Positions 28,150-38,032 of a DNA stretch of 64,000 bases are shown piece by piece. Under the pieces are notes generated by a model. It was not told the origin of the DNA. It made no database searches and was given only the letters and a program-made list of their open reading frames with translations. This stretch comes from Candidatus Phycosocius spiralis. Its GTDB lineage: Bacteria > Pseudomonadota > Alphaproteobacteria > Caulobacterales > Aquidulcibacteraceae. Both the position numbers and the translations under genes were made by a program. The stretch is from positions 1 to 64,000 of the forward strand of contig NZ_BPFZ01000016.1 of the NCBI RefSeq assembly GCF_030158815.1. Direction: 5' to 3'. Each line of letters opens with the position of its first letter. Within the stretch, counting starts at the first letter, position 1.

Positions 28150-28553
28150 GGCGCTAGCTCCGAACTTGGCTAACTTACTAGCATAATCTGGCTAGAAATG
28201 GAAGGGCCGTGGGAAGCCGTGCGATCTATTGCTCCACTGCACCCATCCTGAGCCATACCCTTTACAAAACAAACCGACATCGTTAGGAACGCCACTCTTG
28301 CTTGGACCGGCTGTGGGAAACTTTGGTTTCTCAGACGCGGGACGATTAAAGCGCAGGGTTCATGCCGCCGAAAAGGGCATGTCGCCTCTGATGGCGCGGT
28401 CGCTCGCGTCTATGCTGCTTCGACCCCGTCAGTTGGCCTTTCCACGCTAAATAAGGTTTGCGCAACCCGATGCGCCGCCAGTCAAAAGGCGGGGCAGCGG
28501 ATATGTTTGATGTTTGACATGTGGTCCTAGATGACCGCTTCGCGAGGTTAAAA
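28150..28553. other. Gene-free leader between vapB and rpsJ
   Basis: No supported gene lies in these 404 bases. They hold the divergent control regions of vapB and of the ribosomal operon. A hairpin at 28472-28495 (GCGCCGCC pairing with GGCGGGGC, one mismatch, eight-base loop) sits 58 bases before rpsJ and could be part of an S10-operon leader. TTGACA at 28514-28519 has no matching -10 and is too close to the gene to act. No clear promoter could be assigned. Confidence 0.4.
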
Positions 28554-28862
28554 ATGTCTCAACAGACCATCCGGATCAGGCTTAAAGCCTTCGATCACCG
28601 GGCGCTGGATCAGTCCGCTAAGGAGATTGTCTCTACGGCAAAGCGCACAGGTGCAATGGTGCGGGGTCCTGTACCTCTGCCAACGCGCATCGAACGTTTC
28701 ACGGTCAACCGCTCGCCACATGTCGATAAGAAGTCGCGTGAGCAGTTTGAAATTCGCACGCACAAGCGCGTGCTCGATATTGTAGACCCAACACCCCAAA
28801 CGGTGGACGCGCTGATGAAGCTTGACCTCGCGGCCGGCGTTGACGTCCAAATTAGTCTGTAA
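28554..28862 (+). CDS. rpsJ: 30S ribosomal protein S10
   Basis: This 102-residue S10 sits in the 30S head and also pairs with NusB in transcription antitermination. It shows [20 protein letters not shown] and the conserved [20 protein letters not shown] end. ATG 28554 is preceded by GAGG. It is the first gene of the S10-spc-alpha superoperon. In many relatives rpsL, rpsG, fusA and tuf come directly before it; here a vapBC module does. Confidence 0.97.
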   Translation: MSQQTIRIRLKAFDHRALDQSAKEIVSTAKRTGAMVRGPVPLPTRIERFTVNRSPHVDKKSREQFEIRTHKRVLDIVDPTPQTVDALMKLDLAAGVDVQISL

Positions 28863-28872
28863 GGACACGGCT

Positions 28873-29619
28873 ATGCGTACAGGTTTGATCGCAAAGAAAC
28901 TGGGCATGACACGCGTGTTTGCTGCTGACGGCGCACATGTTCCCGTGACGGTGCTCGCTCTTGAGGGCTGCCAAGTCGTTGCCCAAAAGACTGACGACAA
29001 AGACGGTTATACCGCACTGCAAGTAGGTGCAGGTGCCCGCAAGGCTAAGAATGTGACCCAGCCGATGCGCGGTCACTATGCCAAAGCAAACGTTGAGCCA
29101 AAAGCCAAGTTGCGCGAATTTCGCGTTAGTTCAGACAATTTGGTTGATGTCGGCATGGAATTGACCGCAGATCACTTTATTGCGGGTCAGAAGGTAGATG
29201 TTTCTGGCATCACCATCGGACGTGGCTTTAGTGGTGCGATGAAACGGTGGAATTTTGGTGGCTTACGCGCCTCACATGGTGTGTCGTTGTCGCACCGTTC
29301 ACATGGGTCAACTGGTCAACGTCAAGATCCCGGTAAGGTGTTTAAGGGCAAGAAGATGGCCGGACACTATGGTGTGGAGCGCGTGACCACTCAGAACCTT
29401 GTTATTGTCCGCACCGATGTCGAGCGTGGCTTGATATTGATCCGTGGCGCTGTACCTGGTGCTGAAGGTTCTTGGGTTGAAATTCGCGATGCTGTGAAGT
29501 CGGCAGCACCTGCTGGCCTGCCCAAGCCTGCCGCTTTCCGTAAGTCTGGCGATATGAAAATCGTGCAGCCTGAAGTCGAAGTTGCGGCTCCTGTTGAAAC
29601 TGAAGTGGGAGCCGAATAA
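28873..29619 (+). CDS. rplC: 50S ribosomal protein L3
   Basis: This 248-residue L3 is an early-assembly 23S rRNA binder whose central loop reaches the peptidyl-transferase centre. The loop contains [19 protein letters not shown], with the Gln that PrmB methylates in E. coli. It is about 40 residues longer than E. coli L3 because of an acidic, Val/Pro-rich C-terminal tail (after [12 protein letters not shown]), as often in Alphaproteobacteria. Its stop overlaps the rplD start by one base (TAATG). Confidence 0.97.
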   Translation: MRTGLIAKKLGMTRVFAADGAHVPVTVLALEGCQVVAQKTDDKDGYTALQVGAGARKAKNVTQPMRGHYAKANVEPKAKLREFRVSSDNLVDVGMELTADHFIAGQKVDVSGITIGRGFSGAMKRWNFGGLRASHGVSLSHRSHGSTGQRQDPGKVFKGKKMAGHYGVERVTTQNLVIVRTDVERGLILIRGAVPGAEGSWVEIRDAVKSAAPAGLPKPAAFRKSGDMKIVQPEVEVAAPVETEVGAE

Positions 29620-30257
29620 TGAAACTCGACGTTGTGAAATTAGATGGTAGCAAAGCAGGCTCGGTTGAGCTTGATGATGCTATCTTTGGTGTGGCACCGC
29701 GTGCCGACATCTTACACCGCGTCGTGCGCTATCAGTTGGCTAAGCGACGCGCTGGTACCCATAACACTCAAAACCGTGGTGATGTTTCGCGCACCCACTC
29801 CAAGTTCGGTAAGCAAAAAGGTTCTGGCGGCGCACGTCACGGTTCCCGCAACGCCCCGATCTTCCGTGGTGGTGGTGTAGCCCACGGCCCACACCCCCGT
29901 TCACACGCCCATAGTTTGAACAAAAAGGTTCGCGCTTTGGGTATGAAAATGGCTCTCTCGGCTAAGGCTGCTGAAGGCTCCTTGATCATCCTTGATCAAG
30001 CAGCTCTAGATGCACCCAAAACGAAAGTCTTGTTAGAAAATTTTGGCAAGCTTGGTTTGACCAATGCGTTGGTCATTGGTGGCACTCAAGTGGATACCAA
30101 CTTCCAGCTCGCAGCGCGCAATGTTCCTAATGTGGATGTTCTGCCAGCTGCTGGCCTCAATGTGTACGACGTCCTGCGTCGCCACAAGCTGGTTTTGTCG
30201 CGTGAAGCGATTGAAGCCATCTCGGCACGCTTTGCTAGCAAAGGGGAGGCTGCGTAA
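29619..30257 (+). CDS. rplD: 50S ribosomal protein L4
   Basis: This 212-residue L4 lines the polypeptide exit tunnel with an extended loop. The segment [20 protein letters not shown] then [16 protein letters not shown] is the conserved tunnel loop. In E. coli L4 also represses its own operon; I cannot confirm that here. It shares one base with both rplC and rplW (TAATG overlaps), typical of tightly coupled ribosomal genes. Confidence 0.97.
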   Translation: MKLDVVKLDGSKAGSVELDDAIFGVAPRADILHRVVRYQLAKRRAGTHNTQNRGDVSRTHSKFGKQKGSGGARHGSRNAPIFRGGGVAHGPHPRSHAHSLNKKVRALGMKMALSAKAAEGSLIILDQAALDAPKTKVLLENFGKLGLTNALVIGGTQVDTNFQLAARNVPNVDVLPAAGLNVYDVLRRHKLVLSREAIEAISARFASKGEAA

Positions 30258-30553
30258 TGGCACTTTCCGAACGCCACTATGATACCATCCTCGCTCCTTG
30301 GATAACCGAGAAGGCTACTTTACTTTCCGAACTAAACCAAGTGATTTTCCAGGTTCCATTGACTGCAACCAAGCCTGCCATCAAAGAAGCGGTCGAAGCC
30401 CTTTTTAAGGTGAAGGTAAAAGCCGTCAATACCATTCGCGTTCAAGGTAAGACCAAGCGCTTTAAGGGCGTGATGGGCAAGCGGAACGATTTCAAGAAAG
30501 CAATCATCACGCTGGTCGATGGCGAGACGATTGACGTGACGACGGGGCTTTAA
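30257..30553 (+). CDS. rplW: 50S ribosomal protein L23
   Basis: This 98-residue L23 lies at the tunnel exit and forms the docking site for trigger factor and SRP. Family hallmarks seen are [18 protein letters not shown] at the start and [20 protein letters not shown] in the middle. It starts in a TAATG overlap with rplD, and rplB follows after three bases. Confidence 0.97.
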   Translation: MALSERHYDTILAPWITEKATLLSELNQVIFQVPLTATKPAIKEAVEALFKVKVKAVNTIRVQGKTKRFKGVMGKRNDFKKAIITLVDGETIDVTTGL

Positions 30554-30556
30554 GGA

Positions 30557-31390
30557 ATGGCACTTAAATCTTTCAAGCCGACCTCTGAGGGTCGTCGCCA
30601 ATTGGTGATCGTGGATCGCAAATCCTTGTTCAAGGGCAAGCCGATCAAAGCGTTAACCGAAGGTTTGACTAAAACAGGGGGGCGCAACAATACAGGTCGC
30701 GTGACGTCCTTCCGGTCCGGCGGCGGGCATAAGCGCACTTATCGCATCATCGATTTTAAGCGCCGCAAGTGGGACATGCCCGCAACGGTTGAGCGTTTGG
30801 AATATGATCCAAACCGCACAGCTTTTATCGCACTGATCAAATATGAAGATGGGGAGCTCTCCTACATCGTGGCTCCTCAGCGCCTTGGCGTTGGTGACAC
30901 GATTGTGGCGGGTGAAAAAGTTGACGTGAAGCCAGGCAACGCGATGTTGTTAAAATCGATCCCAGTGGGTACCATCATCCACAATGTTGAGATGAAGCCT
31001 TTGAAGGGTGCGCAAATTGCCCGCTCCGCAGGATGCTATGTCCAATTGGTGGGTCGCGACACCGGTTATGCGCAAATTCGATTGTCTTCTGGTGAGTTGC
31101 GCATGGTTCCAGATAGCTGCATCGCGACCATTGGTGCGGTTTCTAATCCCGACAATATGAACGAAAACTCAGGCAAAGCCGGTCGTTCGCGTTGGTTGGG
31201 TATTCGTCCATCGGTTCGTGGTGTTGCCATGAACCCGGTCGACCACCCCCATGGTGGCGGTGAAGGCCGCACCTCAGGCGGTCGCCACCCCGTAACCCCT
31301 TGGGGTAAGAAAACCCGCGGTCCAAAAACCCGCAGTAACACGACGACTGACCGGTTAATTATCCGCCGTCGTCACGAAAAAAAGGCTTAA
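30557..31390 (+). CDS. rplB: 50S ribosomal protein L2
   Basis: This 277-residue L2 is required for subunit joining and peptidyl-transferase activity. The conserved loop [20 protein letters not shown] with the essential histidine is present. So are the N-terminal [14 protein letters not shown] and the basic C-terminus ending in RRRHEKKA. Length and motifs are fully normal. Confidence 0.97.
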   Translation: MALKSFKPTSEGRRQLVIVDRKSLFKGKPIKALTEGLTKTGGRNNTGRVTSFRSGGGHKRTYRIIDFKRRKWDMPATVERLEYDPNRTAFIALIKYEDGELSYIVAPQRLGVGDTIVAGEKVDVKPGNAMLLKSIPVGTIIHNVEMKPLKGAQIARSAGCYVQLVGRDTGYAQIRLSSGELRMVPDSCIATIGAVSNPDNMNENSGKAGRSRWLGIRPSVRGVAMNPVDHPHGGGEGRTSGGRHPVTPWGKKTRGPKTRSNTTTDRLIIRRRHEKKA

Positions 31391-31394
31391 GACT

Positions 31395-31673
31395 ATGCCT
31401 CGTTCGGTATGGAAAGGTCCGTTTGTGGACGGCAACCTCCTCGCCAAGGCGGAGAAGGCGACAGATTCCCCACGTCGTGAAGCGATTAAGACTTGGTCGC
31501 GTCGCTCTACCATCATGCCACAATTCATTGGCCTTACGTTCCAGGTGCATAATGGGCACAAATTTGTACCTGTGAATGTCTCCGAAGAGATGGTTGGCCA
31601 TAAACTTGGCGAATTTGCTCCAACCCGGACCTATTATGGTCATGGTGCGGACAAGAAGTCGAAGCGGAGGTAG
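31395..31673 (+). CDS. rpsS: 30S ribosomal protein S19
   Basis: This 92-residue S19 forms a head complex with S13 and contacts the A-site finger. It begins [20 protein letters not shown] and ends with [19 protein letters not shown], both standard. It follows rplB by four bases and precedes rplV by three. Confidence 0.97.
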   Translation: MPRSVWKGPFVDGNLLAKAEKATDSPRREAIKTWSRRSTIMPQFIGLTFQVHNGHKFVPVNVSEEMVGHKLGEFAPTRTYYGHGADKKSKRR

Positions 31674-31676
31674 GCG

Positions 31677-32057
31677 ATGTCAAAAGCAAAAACCCCGCGC
31701 GCATTGTCTGACAAGGAAGCATTGGCTCAAGCGCGTAATCTTCGCACCAGCGGCCAAAAGCTCAATCTCGTGGCGCAAAGTATCCGTGGCTTGAAAGCAG
31801 ACAAGGCTTTGGCTGAACTCCAGTTCTCGCCCAAGCGTATCGCCATTGATGTACGCAAATGCCTGCAATCGGCGATAGCTAACGCAGAAAACAACCATGG
31901 CCTCGATATCGATGCGCTGGTGGTAGCTCATGCCTATGTTGGCAAAGGTCTGGTTATGAAGCGCATGAACACCCGGGCTCGCGGTCGCGGCGCTCGTATT
32001 GAAAAGCCTTTCTCGCACATCACCATTGTTGTGCGTGAGTTGGAAGGAGCGGCCTGA
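31677..32057 (+). CDS. rplV: 50S ribosomal protein L22
   Basis: This 126-residue L22 contributes a long beta-hairpin to the exit-tunnel constriction, seen as [20 protein letters not shown] near the C-terminus; this is the region where macrolide-resistance changes occur in other bacteria, and no unusual alteration stands out. It shares one base with the rpsC start. Confidence 0.97.
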   Translation: MSKAKTPRALSDKEALAQARNLRTSGQKLNLVAQSIRGLKADKALAELQFSPKRIAIDVRKCLQSAIANAENNHGLDIDALVVAHAYVGKGLVMKRMNTRARGRGARIEKPFSHITIVVRELEGAA

Positions 32058-32848
32058 TGGGTCAAAAGGTCAATCCAATCAGCATGCGTCTGGGCATCAA
32101 CCGGACGTGGGACAGCCGCTGGTATGCCAACACTGGCGAATACGCCAAACTGTTGCACGAGGATATCGCTGTGCGCGCCTTCTTGAAAAAGAAGCTGAAA
32201 CAAGCAGGTGTATCGCGCATCGTGATTGAGCGTCCACACAAGAAGTGTCGCGTCACGGTTTATACGGCGCGTCCAGGCATTGTGATCGGTAAGAAGGGCG
32301 AAGACATTCAAAAGCTGCGCAAGGATTTAACTGGGATCGTCAAGGATGGGGAAGTCTTCTTGAACTTGGTGGAAATTCGTAAGCCAGAACTTGACGCAAC
32401 TTTGGTTGCTGAAAGTGTTGCTCAACAACTTGAGCGCCGCGTGGCTTTCCGCCGTGCTATGAAGCGGGCGATGCAATCATCCATGCGTATGGGCGCTGGT
32501 GGCATTCGTATCACTGTTGCAGGTCGTTTGGGTGGTGCGGAAATCGCGCGTACTGAATGGTACCGTGAAGGTCGCGTGCCATTGCACACCCTGCGTGCAG
32601 ACGTCGATTATGGTGTAGCAGAAGCCACCACAGCTTACGGCATCATCGGCATTAAATGCTGGGTGTTCAAGGGAGAAATCTTTGAACGCGACCCATTGGC
32701 ACAAGATAAGCGTGCTGCTGAAGTTGGCGATACCCGTCCTCGCCGTGATGGCGATCGTGAAGATCGTCGTCCCCGTAACGACCGTAATGATCGTGACAAC
32801 CGTGGCCGTGGCCGCGGTCGTGGCGACGCCGCTCAAGCTGAAGCGTAA
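32057..32848 (+). CDS. rpsC: 30S ribosomal protein S3
   Basis: This 263-residue S3 helps form the mRNA entry channel. The KH domain is visible around [20 protein letters not shown] and the C-terminal domain through [19 protein letters not shown] tail of about 35 residues rich in Arg, Asp and Asn ([19 protein letters not shown] and RGRGRGRGD) extends beyond the E. coli length, a common but variable alphaproteobacterial feature. Confidence 0.97.
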   Translation: MGQKVNPISMRLGINRTWDSRWYANTGEYAKLLHEDIAVRAFLKKKLKQAGVSRIVIERPHKKCRVTVYTARPGIVIGKKGEDIQKLRKDLTGIVKDGEVFLNLVEIRKPELDATLVAESVAQQLERRVAFRRAMKRAMQSSMRMGAGGIRITVAGRLGGAEIARTEWYREGRVPLHTLRADVDYGVAEATTAYGIIGIKCWVFKGEIFERDPLAQDKRAAEVGDTRPRRDGDREDRRPRNDRNDRDNRGRGRGRGDAAQAEA

Positions 32849-32863
32849 GGGAGTACCAAACTT

Positions 32864-33286
32864 ATGTTGTCACCTAAACGTACCCGCTTCCGCAAGCAGT
32901 TTAAGGGCCGTATCCACGGTCTGGCGACTGGGGGTGCGACTTTATCCTTTGGCATGTATGGCCTGAAAGCCTTAGCCCCGGAGCGTGTAACCGCCCGTCA
33001 GATTGAAGCCTGCCGACGTGCCATCACGCGGCAAATGAAGCGTCAAGGGAAAGTTTGGATCCGTATTTATCCTGACGTGCCTGTATCGAAAAAACCCAAT
33101 GAAGTGCGCATGGGTAAAGGTAAAGGTTCGCCAGAATTTTGGGCCGCAAGGGTAAAGCCTGGTCGGATCATGTTCGAAATCGATGGTGTTGCACAAGAGA
33201 TCGCCGAAGAGGCATTGCGTCTTGGTGCCGCCAAATTGCCAATTGCGTGCAAGATTATTTCACGTGCCGACTTCGGTCTGGCGTAA
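32864..33286 (+). CDS. rplP: 50S ribosomal protein L16
   Basis: This 140-residue L16 lies near the A-site and helps position aminoacyl-tRNA. It opens [19 protein letters not shown] and contains RITRQMKR-like [19 protein letters not shown], with the [18 protein letters not shown] loop whose Arg is hydroxylated in some bacteria. Length is normal. Confidence 0.97.
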   Translation: MLSPKRTRFRKQFKGRIHGLATGGATLSFGMYGLKALAPERVTARQIEACRRAITRQMKRQGKVWIRIYPDVPVSKKPNEVRMGKGKGSPEFWAARVKPGRIMFEIDGVAQEIAEEALRLGAAKLPIACKIISRADFGLA

Positions 33287-33299
33287 GGGAGCGTCCACC

Positions 33300-33500
33300 A
33301 TGAAAGCCGCTAATGCGCGGGCTTTGACGCCCGATCAATTGCAAGAAGAGCTACTCAAACTGAAAAAAGAGCAGTTTAACTTGCGTTTCCAACGTGCGAC
33401 GGGCCAACTCGAAAAGACCCATCGCATTAACCAAGTCCGCAAGGACATCGCGCTCGTCAAGACGATGATGCGCGAGAAAACCACAGCAACGGCTGTATAA
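33300..33500 (+). CDS. rpmC: 50S ribosomal protein L29
   Basis: This 66-residue helical protein sits at the tunnel exit next to L23. It begins [18 protein letters not shown], continues [19 protein letters not shown], and ends after [14 protein letters not shown], all standard. The ATG at 33300 follows GGGAGCG; a longer upstream frame overlaps rplP and is not real. Confidence 0.96.
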   Translation: MKAANARALTPDQLQEELLKLKKEQFNLRFQRATGQLEKTHRINQVRKDIALVKTMMREKTTATAV

Positions 33501-33510
33501 GGAGTAAACG

Positions 33511-33750
33511 ATGCCAAAGCGTATGATGCAGGGCGTCGTGGTGAGCGACAAAGGCGACAAGTCCATTGTTGTGAGGGTTGAACGAACCTTTCTTCACCCA
33601 GTCCTTAAAAAGACGGTGCGCCGCTCGAAGCGCTACCATGCCCATGATGACGCGAATGCGTACAAAATGGGTGAGGTCGTGCAGATCCAAGAATGCCCGC
33701 CTAAGTCCAAACTGAAGCGGTGGGAAGTGATTGGTCGCGTCGGCAGCTAG
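33511..33750 (+). CDS. rpsQ: 30S ribosomal protein S17
   Basis: This 79-residue primary 16S rRNA-binding OB-fold protein starts [20 protein letters not shown] and contains [18 protein letters not shown], with [12 protein letters not shown] near the end. AAGGAG precedes the start. A 36-base gap before rplN is the largest so far in the operon and is unremarkable in sequence. Confidence 0.97.
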   Translation: MPKRMMQGVVVSDKGDKSIVVRVERTFLHPVLKKTVRRSKRYHAHDDANAYKMGEVVQIQECPPKSKLKRWEVIGRVGS

Positions 33751-33786
33751 GGCTGTCCGATACGGGCTAATAGAAGAGGATCGACT

Positions 33787-34155
33787 ATGATTCAGATGCA
33801 AACAAATCTGGATGTCGCGGACAATTCCGGGGCTCGTCGCGTCATGTGTATAAAAGTACTTGGCGGGTCGAAGCGTCGCTATGCGTCCGTCGGCGATGTG
33901 ATCGTTGTTTCGATTAAAGAAGCAATTCCACGTGGCCGCGTGAAGAAGGGTGACGTCCGCAAGGCCGTTGTCGTTCGCGTCGCAAAAGACATCAAGCGTA
34001 AAGATGGCTCCACCATTCGGTTTGACCGGAGTGCTGCTGTACTTGTCAACAATGCCAATGAACCCATTGGCACACGGATTTTTGGACCGGTTCCGCGTGA
34101 ACTTCGCGCTAAGAACCATATGAAAATCATTTCGTTGGCTCCGGAGGTGCTCTAG
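33787..34155 (+). CDS. rplN: 50S ribosomal protein L14
   Basis: This 122-residue L14 takes part in the inter-subunit bridge with 16S helix 14. It starts [20 protein letters not shown] and ends [17 protein letters not shown], the conserved termini, with the usual [14 protein letters not shown] loop between. It begins the spc section of the superoperon. Confidence 0.97.
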   Translation: MIQMQTNLDVADNSGARRVMCIKVLGGSKRRYASVGDVIVVSIKEAIPRGRVKKGDVRKAVVVRVAKDIKRKDGSTIRFDRSAAVLVNNANEPIGTRIFGPVPRELRAKNHMKIISLAPEVL

Positions 34156-34156
34156 A

Positions 34157-34477
34157 ATGGCTGCGAAACTTAAAAAAGGTGACAAGGTTGTTGTCCTGAC
34201 GGGCAAAGATAAGGGCAAGACAGGTGAAATCACCAAAGTTCTACCCAAGGAAAATCGTTTGGTGGTCCAGGGTGTGAATGTAGTCAAAAAGCACCAAAAG
34301 CAGACCCAAGCCCAAGAAGCGGGCATTCGTTCGTTTGAAGCCCCTCTTCAGATCAGCAATGTTGCTTATATGGACCCTACAGATGGCAAGCCAACAAGGG
34401 TCGGTTTTAAAACCTTGGATGACGGCCGCAAGGTCCGTTTCGCCAAGCGTTCGGGGGAGGTTATTGGCGATGTCTGA
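34157..34477 (+). CDS. rplX: 50S ribosomal protein L24
   Basis: This 106-residue KOW-domain protein initiates 50S assembly. The KOW motif [20 protein letters not shown] is complete and [16 protein letters not shown] follows, as in other L24 proteins. It starts one base after rplN ends and overlaps rplE by eight bases. Confidence 0.97.
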   Translation: MAAKLKKGDKVVVLTGKDKGKTGEITKVLPKENRLVVQGVNVVKKHQKQTQAQEAGIRSFEAPLQISNVAYMDPTDGKPTRVGFKTLDDGRKVRFAKRSGEVIGDV

Positions 34478-35030
34478 GACCCAAACATATGAAGCCCGTC
34501 TCAAAACGGACTATAAAGCACGCATCCGCGCCGCCATGCAGGAAAAGTTTGGCTATACCAACCCGATGCAGATCCCGCGCCTTGATAAGATCGTGATCAA
34601 TATGGGGGTGGGTGAATCGGTTGCTGACAGCAAGAAGATGCAATCTGCCTTAGCTGCTTTGAGTGCGATCGCTGGCCAAAAGCCAGTCACCACAAAGGCT
34701 CGTAAATCGATCGCAGGCTTTAAGCTGCGCGAAGGCATGGCGGTTGGTGCAAAGGTAACCCTGCGCGCTGAACGCATGTATGAGTTCTTGGACCGTCTGA
34801 TCACCATCGCGCTTCCACGCGTCAAGGACTTCCGTGGCTTGAACGGCAAATCTTTTGACGGCCGGGGCAATTATGCCTTGGGCCTGAAGGAGCATTTGGT
34901 GTTCCCTGAAATCAACTATGACCTAGTCGATCAGATTTGGGGCATGGACATCATCGTCTGTACGACGGCTCGCACGAATGATGAGGCGAAAGCCCTTCTG
35001 ACCGAGTTTAACTTCCCGTTCCGGAACTGA
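34470..35030 (+). CDS. rplE: 50S ribosomal protein L5
   Basis: This 186-residue L5 binds 5S rRNA and contacts the P-site tRNA. It contains [19 protein letters not shown], then [20 protein letters not shown], and ends [15 protein letters not shown]. The start is ATG 34470, giving [12 protein letters not shown]; the longer frame from 34335 runs inside rplX. The overlap with rplX suggests coupling. Confidence 0.97.
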   Translation: MSETQTYEARLKTDYKARIRAAMQEKFGYTNPMQIPRLDKIVINMGVGESVADSKKMQSALAALSAIAGQKPVTTKARKSIAGFKLREGMAVGAKVTLRAERMYEFLDRLITIALPRVKDFRGLNGKSFDGRGNYALGLKEHLVFPEINYDLVDQIWGMDIIVCTTARTNDEAKALLTEFNFPFRN

Positions 35031-35034
35031 TATC

Positions 35035-35340
35035 ATGGCCAAGAAAAGTGCTATCAACCGCAATGACCACCGCAAAGCTTTGGTGAAGAAATTTGCAGCC
35101 AAGCGCAATCGCCTTAAGGCGATTGCTACGGATGAAAATCTCCCGCTGGAAGAGCGTTTTGCGGCTCGTTTGAAGCTGGCGGAGCTTCCGCGCAACTCGG
35201 CTCAAAACCGTGTTCGCAATCGCTGCGAGGTGACAGGTCGTCCCCGCGCATTCTATCGTAAGCTGCGTATGTCGCGGATTGCCCTGCGGGACCTCGCGTC
35301 CACAGGCATGATCCCTGGCATGACAAAAGCTAGCTGGTAA
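35035..35340 (+). CDS. rpsN: 30S ribosomal protein S14 (zinc-independent form)
   Basis: This 101-residue S14 is the long form without the two CxxC zinc motifs. It begins [19 protein letters not shown] and ends [21 protein letters not shown]. Its length and lack of zinc ligands match the usual alphaproteobacterial type. It lies four bases after rplE. Confidence 0.97.
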   Translation: MAKKSAINRNDHRKALVKKFAAKRNRLKAIATDENLPLEERFAARLKLAELPRNSAQNRVRNRCEVTGRPRAFYRKLRMSRIALRDLASTGMIPGMTKASW

Positions 35341-35352
35341 GGGAGGGTTGTC

Positions 35353-35748
35353 ATGCAGATGAACGATCCCGTCGGCGACATGCTCACACGTATCCGCAAT
35401 GCTCAAATGCGGAACCGTGCGACCGTGACCACGCCTAAATCCACGCTTCGTGCTCGTGTCCTCGATGTTCTCGTGGCTGAAGGCTATATTCGTGGCTATA
35501 GCGATATTGAATTAAACGGCAAGGTTGAGTTGGAAATCCAACTCAAGTATTTCGACGGTGCGCCTGTGATTGATACGATCAAGCGCATTTCAAAGCCTGG
35601 ACGTCGTGTGTATTCTTCTGTCAAGGATCTTCCGCTTGTGCGTAATGGTCTGGGCATTGCTATTCTATCCACGCCTAAGGGTGTGATGTCGGATACGGCC
35701 GCCCGGGCTCATAATGTCGGCGGTGAAATCCTTGCGCATGTGTATTAA
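35353..35748 (+). CDS. rpsH: 30S ribosomal protein S8
   Basis: This 131-residue S8 binds the central domain of 16S rRNA and in E. coli also represses the spc operon. It contains [20 protein letters not shown] and the C-terminal core [23 protein letters not shown] 35353 lies five bases after GGGAGGG; ATG 35359 is an alternative two codons in. Confidence 0.96.
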   Translation: MQMNDPVGDMLTRIRNAQMRNRATVTTPKSTLRARVLDVLVAEGYIRGYSDIELNGKVELEIQLKYFDGAPVIDTIKRISKPGRRVYSSVKDLPLVRNGLGIAILSTPKGVMSDTAARAHNVGGEILAHVY

Positions 35749-35760
35749 GGGGGGCTGTTG

Positions 35761-36291
35761 ATGTCACGTATCGGCAAACAACCTGTTGCTTTAGCAGGCG
35801 CAACCGTCACAATTGATGGAGACCTGATCAAAGCGAAAGGCCCAAAAGGCGAATTATCCTTCAAGCTGCATGAGCAAATCTCGGTCGCTTTGCAGGATGG
35901 TGCGATTGTGGTTACCCCTAAAAACGATAGTAAATTAGCTCGTTCATTATGGGGCATGTCGCGTTCTATGATTGCCAACATGGTTCTAGGTGTCACCAGA
36001 GGGTTTGAACGTACACTTGAACTGGTTGGGGTGGGCTATCGTGCCGCTATGAGTGGTAAGGATCTTGAATTATCGCTCGGCTATTCTCACCCTATCATTT
36101 ATAAAGCGCCAGCTGGTGTAGCTTTTGCCGTGCCCAAGCCTACTGAAATCAAAATCACCGGCAAGGACAAGCAAGAGCTAGGTCAAATTTGCTCGGAAAT
36201 TCGTAAATATCGCCCCCCTGAGCCTTATAAGGGTAAAGGTGTGCGTTATGAAGGCGAAACCGTCCGTCGCAAGGAAGGCAAGAAAAAGTAA
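35761..36291 (+). CDS. rplF: 50S ribosomal protein L6
   Basis: This 176-residue L6 lies near the factor-binding site. It starts [20 protein letters not shown] and shows the duplicated fold with [18 protein letters not shown] and the C-terminal [23 protein letters not shown] 35761 is preferred to TTG 35758. Its last base is the first base of rplR. Confidence 0.97.
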   Translation: MSRIGKQPVALAGATVTIDGDLIKAKGPKGELSFKLHEQISVALQDGAIVVTPKNDSKLARSLWGMSRSMIANMVLGVTRGFERTLELVGVGYRAAMSGKDLELSLGYSHPIIYKAPAGVAFAVPKPTEIKITGKDKQELGQICSEIRKYRPPEPYKGKGVRYEGETVRRKEGKKK

Positions 36292-36647
36292 TGCCATCGT
36301 CATTAGCATTAAAGACCAAGCGCACGCTGCGCACGCGCTCCCGTCTAAGGGCTTTGGCCAACGGCCGCTTACGGCTGTCGGTGTATCGCTCTTCAAAAAA
36401 CATTTCCGCACAAATTATCGACGACACCAAGGGTGTTACATTGGTTTCAGCTTCATCTTTGGAGGCAGTGATGCGCACTGCCGACGGAGTTAAGCTGGAT
36501 TATGCGGTTGCGGTTGGAACACTACTCGCGCAGCGCGCTCTTGAAAAAGGTGTTAAGCAAGTGGTGTTTGACCGTGGTGGATATTTGTATCATGGGCGTG
36601 TCAAAGCGCTCGCCGACGCCGCGCGTGAAGCCGGTCTTGAGTTCTAA
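36291..36647 (+). CDS. rplR: 50S ribosomal protein L18
   Basis: This 118-residue 5S rRNA-binding protein has [20 protein letters not shown] and the conserved C-terminal [20 protein letters not shown], ending GLEF. All features are standard; it overlaps rplF by one base and is followed by rpsE after 12 bases with AAGGAGA in the gap. Confidence 0.97.
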   Translation: MPSSLALKTKRTLRTRSRLRALANGRLRLSVYRSSKNISAQIIDDTKGVTLVSASSLEAVMRTADGVKLDYAVAVGTLLAQRALEKGVKQVVFDRGGYLYHGRVKALADAAREAGLEF

Positions 36648-36659
36648 GGAGAAGATCTG

Positions 36660-37226
36660 ATGGCTCGAAGGCCAGAACGTGAACAAAAGAATGAAGAACG
36701 CGACAGCGAATTTGTCGACCGTCTCGTCGCGATCAATCGCGTCGCGAAGGTGGTCAAGGGTGGTAAAAACTTTGGTTTTGCGGCACTTGTTGTTGTTGGT
36801 GACGAAAAAGGTCGTGCAGGCTTTGGCAAGGGTAAAGCACGCGAAGTGCCTGAAGCGATCCGCAAAGCCACCGAAGAAGCCAAGCGTCGCTTGCAGCGTA
36901 TTCCGCTACGCGAAGGCCGAACCCTTCATCACAATGCCGCAGGGCGTTGGGGTGCAGGTAAGGTGATTGTGCGCTCCGCACCTCCAGGTACCGGCCTGAT
37001 CGCCGGTGGCCCGATGCGTGCGGTATTTGAAGTCTTGGGGATCAAGGATGTCGTATCCAAGTCCTTGGGCTCTTCAAACCCATATAACATGGTGCGCGCC
37101 ACGTTTGACGCTTTGGGGGAGCAGATTTCTCCACGCCAAGTCGCCAATAAGCGCAATCTTAAAGTCGCAGACGTTTTGGTTCGTCGCAAAGACGGTGCCA
37201 GCGGCGTTGAAGGCTCGGAGGGTTAA
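36660..37226 (+). CDS. rpsE: 30S ribosomal protein S5
   Basis: This 188-residue S5 takes part in mRNA unwinding and decoding fidelity. The N-terminal dsRBD-like domain contains [20 protein letters not shown], and the loop [20 protein letters not shown] follows. The C-terminal domain contains [20 protein letters not shown]. Length is in the alphaproteobacterial range. Confidence 0.97.
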   Translation: MARRPEREQKNEERDSEFVDRLVAINRVAKVVKGGKNFGFAALVVVGDEKGRAGFGKGKAREVPEAIRKATEEAKRRLQRIPLREGRTLHHNAAGRWGAGKVIVRSAPPGTGLIAGGPMRAVFEVLGIKDVVSKSLGSSNPYNMVRATFDALGEQISPRQVANKRNLKVADVLVRRKDGASGVEGSEG

Positions 37227-37228
37227 TC

Positions 37229-37414
37229 ATGGCGATTGTGGTTGTTAAGCAAACGGGTTCGCCCATTCGTCGTCGCTTTGACCAGCGTGAAACTCTGGTT
37301 GGGCTTGGTCTGAACAAGATGAACAAGGTTCGTGAACTTGAAGATACCCCTGCCGTACGCGGGATGATCGCCAAGGTCGCGCATTTGGTTCAAGTCGTGG
37401 AGGAGCGCACCTAA
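37229..37414 (+). CDS. rpmD: 50S ribosomal protein L30
   Basis: This 61-residue L30 shows [20 protein letters not shown] and [19 protein letters not shown], the complete family pattern. It starts two bases after the rpsE stop. L30 is not universal but is common in this class of bacteria. Confidence 0.96.
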   Translation: MAIVVVKQTGSPIRRRFDQRETLVGLGLNKMNKVRELEDTPAVRGMIAKVAHLVQVVEERT

Positions 37415-37432
37415 GCGTGCGTTAGGTACACC

Positions 37433-37918
37433 ATGAAACTCAATGAATTGTCTGACAATGAAGGCGCAACCAAAGCCCGCATGCGGGTTGGTCGTGGCGT
37501 AGGCTCTGGTAAAGGCAAAACCTCTGGCCGCGGTGTTAAGGGTCAGAAGTCGCGTCGCGGCGTCTCGATCAATGGCTTTGAAGGCGGACAAATGCCAATT
37601 CATATGCGCGTGCCAAAGCGTGGCTTCAATGCCCGTTCCAGCAAGGATCATGCTTGGGTAAATCTTGGCCTCTTGGCTAAGGCGATCAAAGCAGGTCGTC
37701 TGGACGCAAAAAAACCTATTGATGAAGCAGCTTTGGTGGCCTCGGGCTTAGTGCGTCGTGTACGAGATGGCGTTCGGATCCTGAATAAAGGAGAGATCGG
37801 CGGCAAGGTTGAGTTGATCGTCACAGGCGCTTCTGCGGCTGCGATTGCTGCGATTAAAGCGGCGGGCGGCACGATTACCCTAACTGGCAAGGCCAAAGCA
37901 GAAACGCAAGCAGCCTGA
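37433..37918 (+). CDS. rplO: 50S ribosomal protein L15
   Basis: This 161-residue L15 is a late-assembly 23S binder. The N-terminus is the usual Gly/Arg-rich extension ([20 protein letters not shown] and [19 protein letters not shown]) and the globular domain ends [13 protein letters not shown]. Two terminator-like hairpins follow it before secY. Confidence 0.97.
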   Translation: MKLNELSDNEGATKARMRVGRGVGSGKGKTSGRGVKGQKSRRGVSINGFEGGQMPIHMRVPKRGFNARSSKDHAWVNLGLLAKAIKAGRLDAKKPIDEAALVASGLVRRVRDGVRILNKGEIGGKVELIVTGASAAAIAAIKAAGGTITLTGKAKAETQAA

Positions 37919-37924
37919 GCCCTT

Positions 37925-37972
37925 GAGGTGTGATGCGCAATCTCCGATATGGGGGGGTGCGCACCTCTTTTT
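37925..37972 (+). terminator. Terminator-like hairpin 1 between rplO and secY
   Basis: GAGGTG (37925-37930) pairs with CACCTC (37962-37967), with extra GC-rich pairing inside, and is followed by TTTTT (37968-37972). It starts seven bases after the rplO stop. It may reduce rather than stop transcription into secY. Confidence 0.5.
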
Positions 37973-37973
37973 G

Positions 37974-38008
37974 GCGCGCCAGGCGGTCACCCGCTTAGGC
38001 GCGCTTTT
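37974..38008 (+). terminator. Terminator-like hairpin 2 between rplO and secY
   Basis: GCGCGCC (37974-37980) pairs with GGCGCGC (37998-38004), with an inner GCGG/CCGC stem, followed by TTTT (38005-38008). It directly follows hairpin 1, making a tandem pair 25 bases before secY. Confidence 0.5.
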
Positions 38009-38032
38009 ACATTTTGGAAGGCATAACGGTCC

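Noticed and set aside
28514-28519. TTGACA before rpsJ as a -35 element
   Set aside because: A -10 at the required distance would fall on GC-rich sequence and too close to the start codon; no match was seen.
33457-34326. Long minus-strand open frame opposite rpmC, rpsQ, rplN and rplX
   Set aside because: It lies entirely opposite well-conserved ribosomal genes, lacks a ribosome-binding site and resembles no family. It is a shadow of their codon usage.
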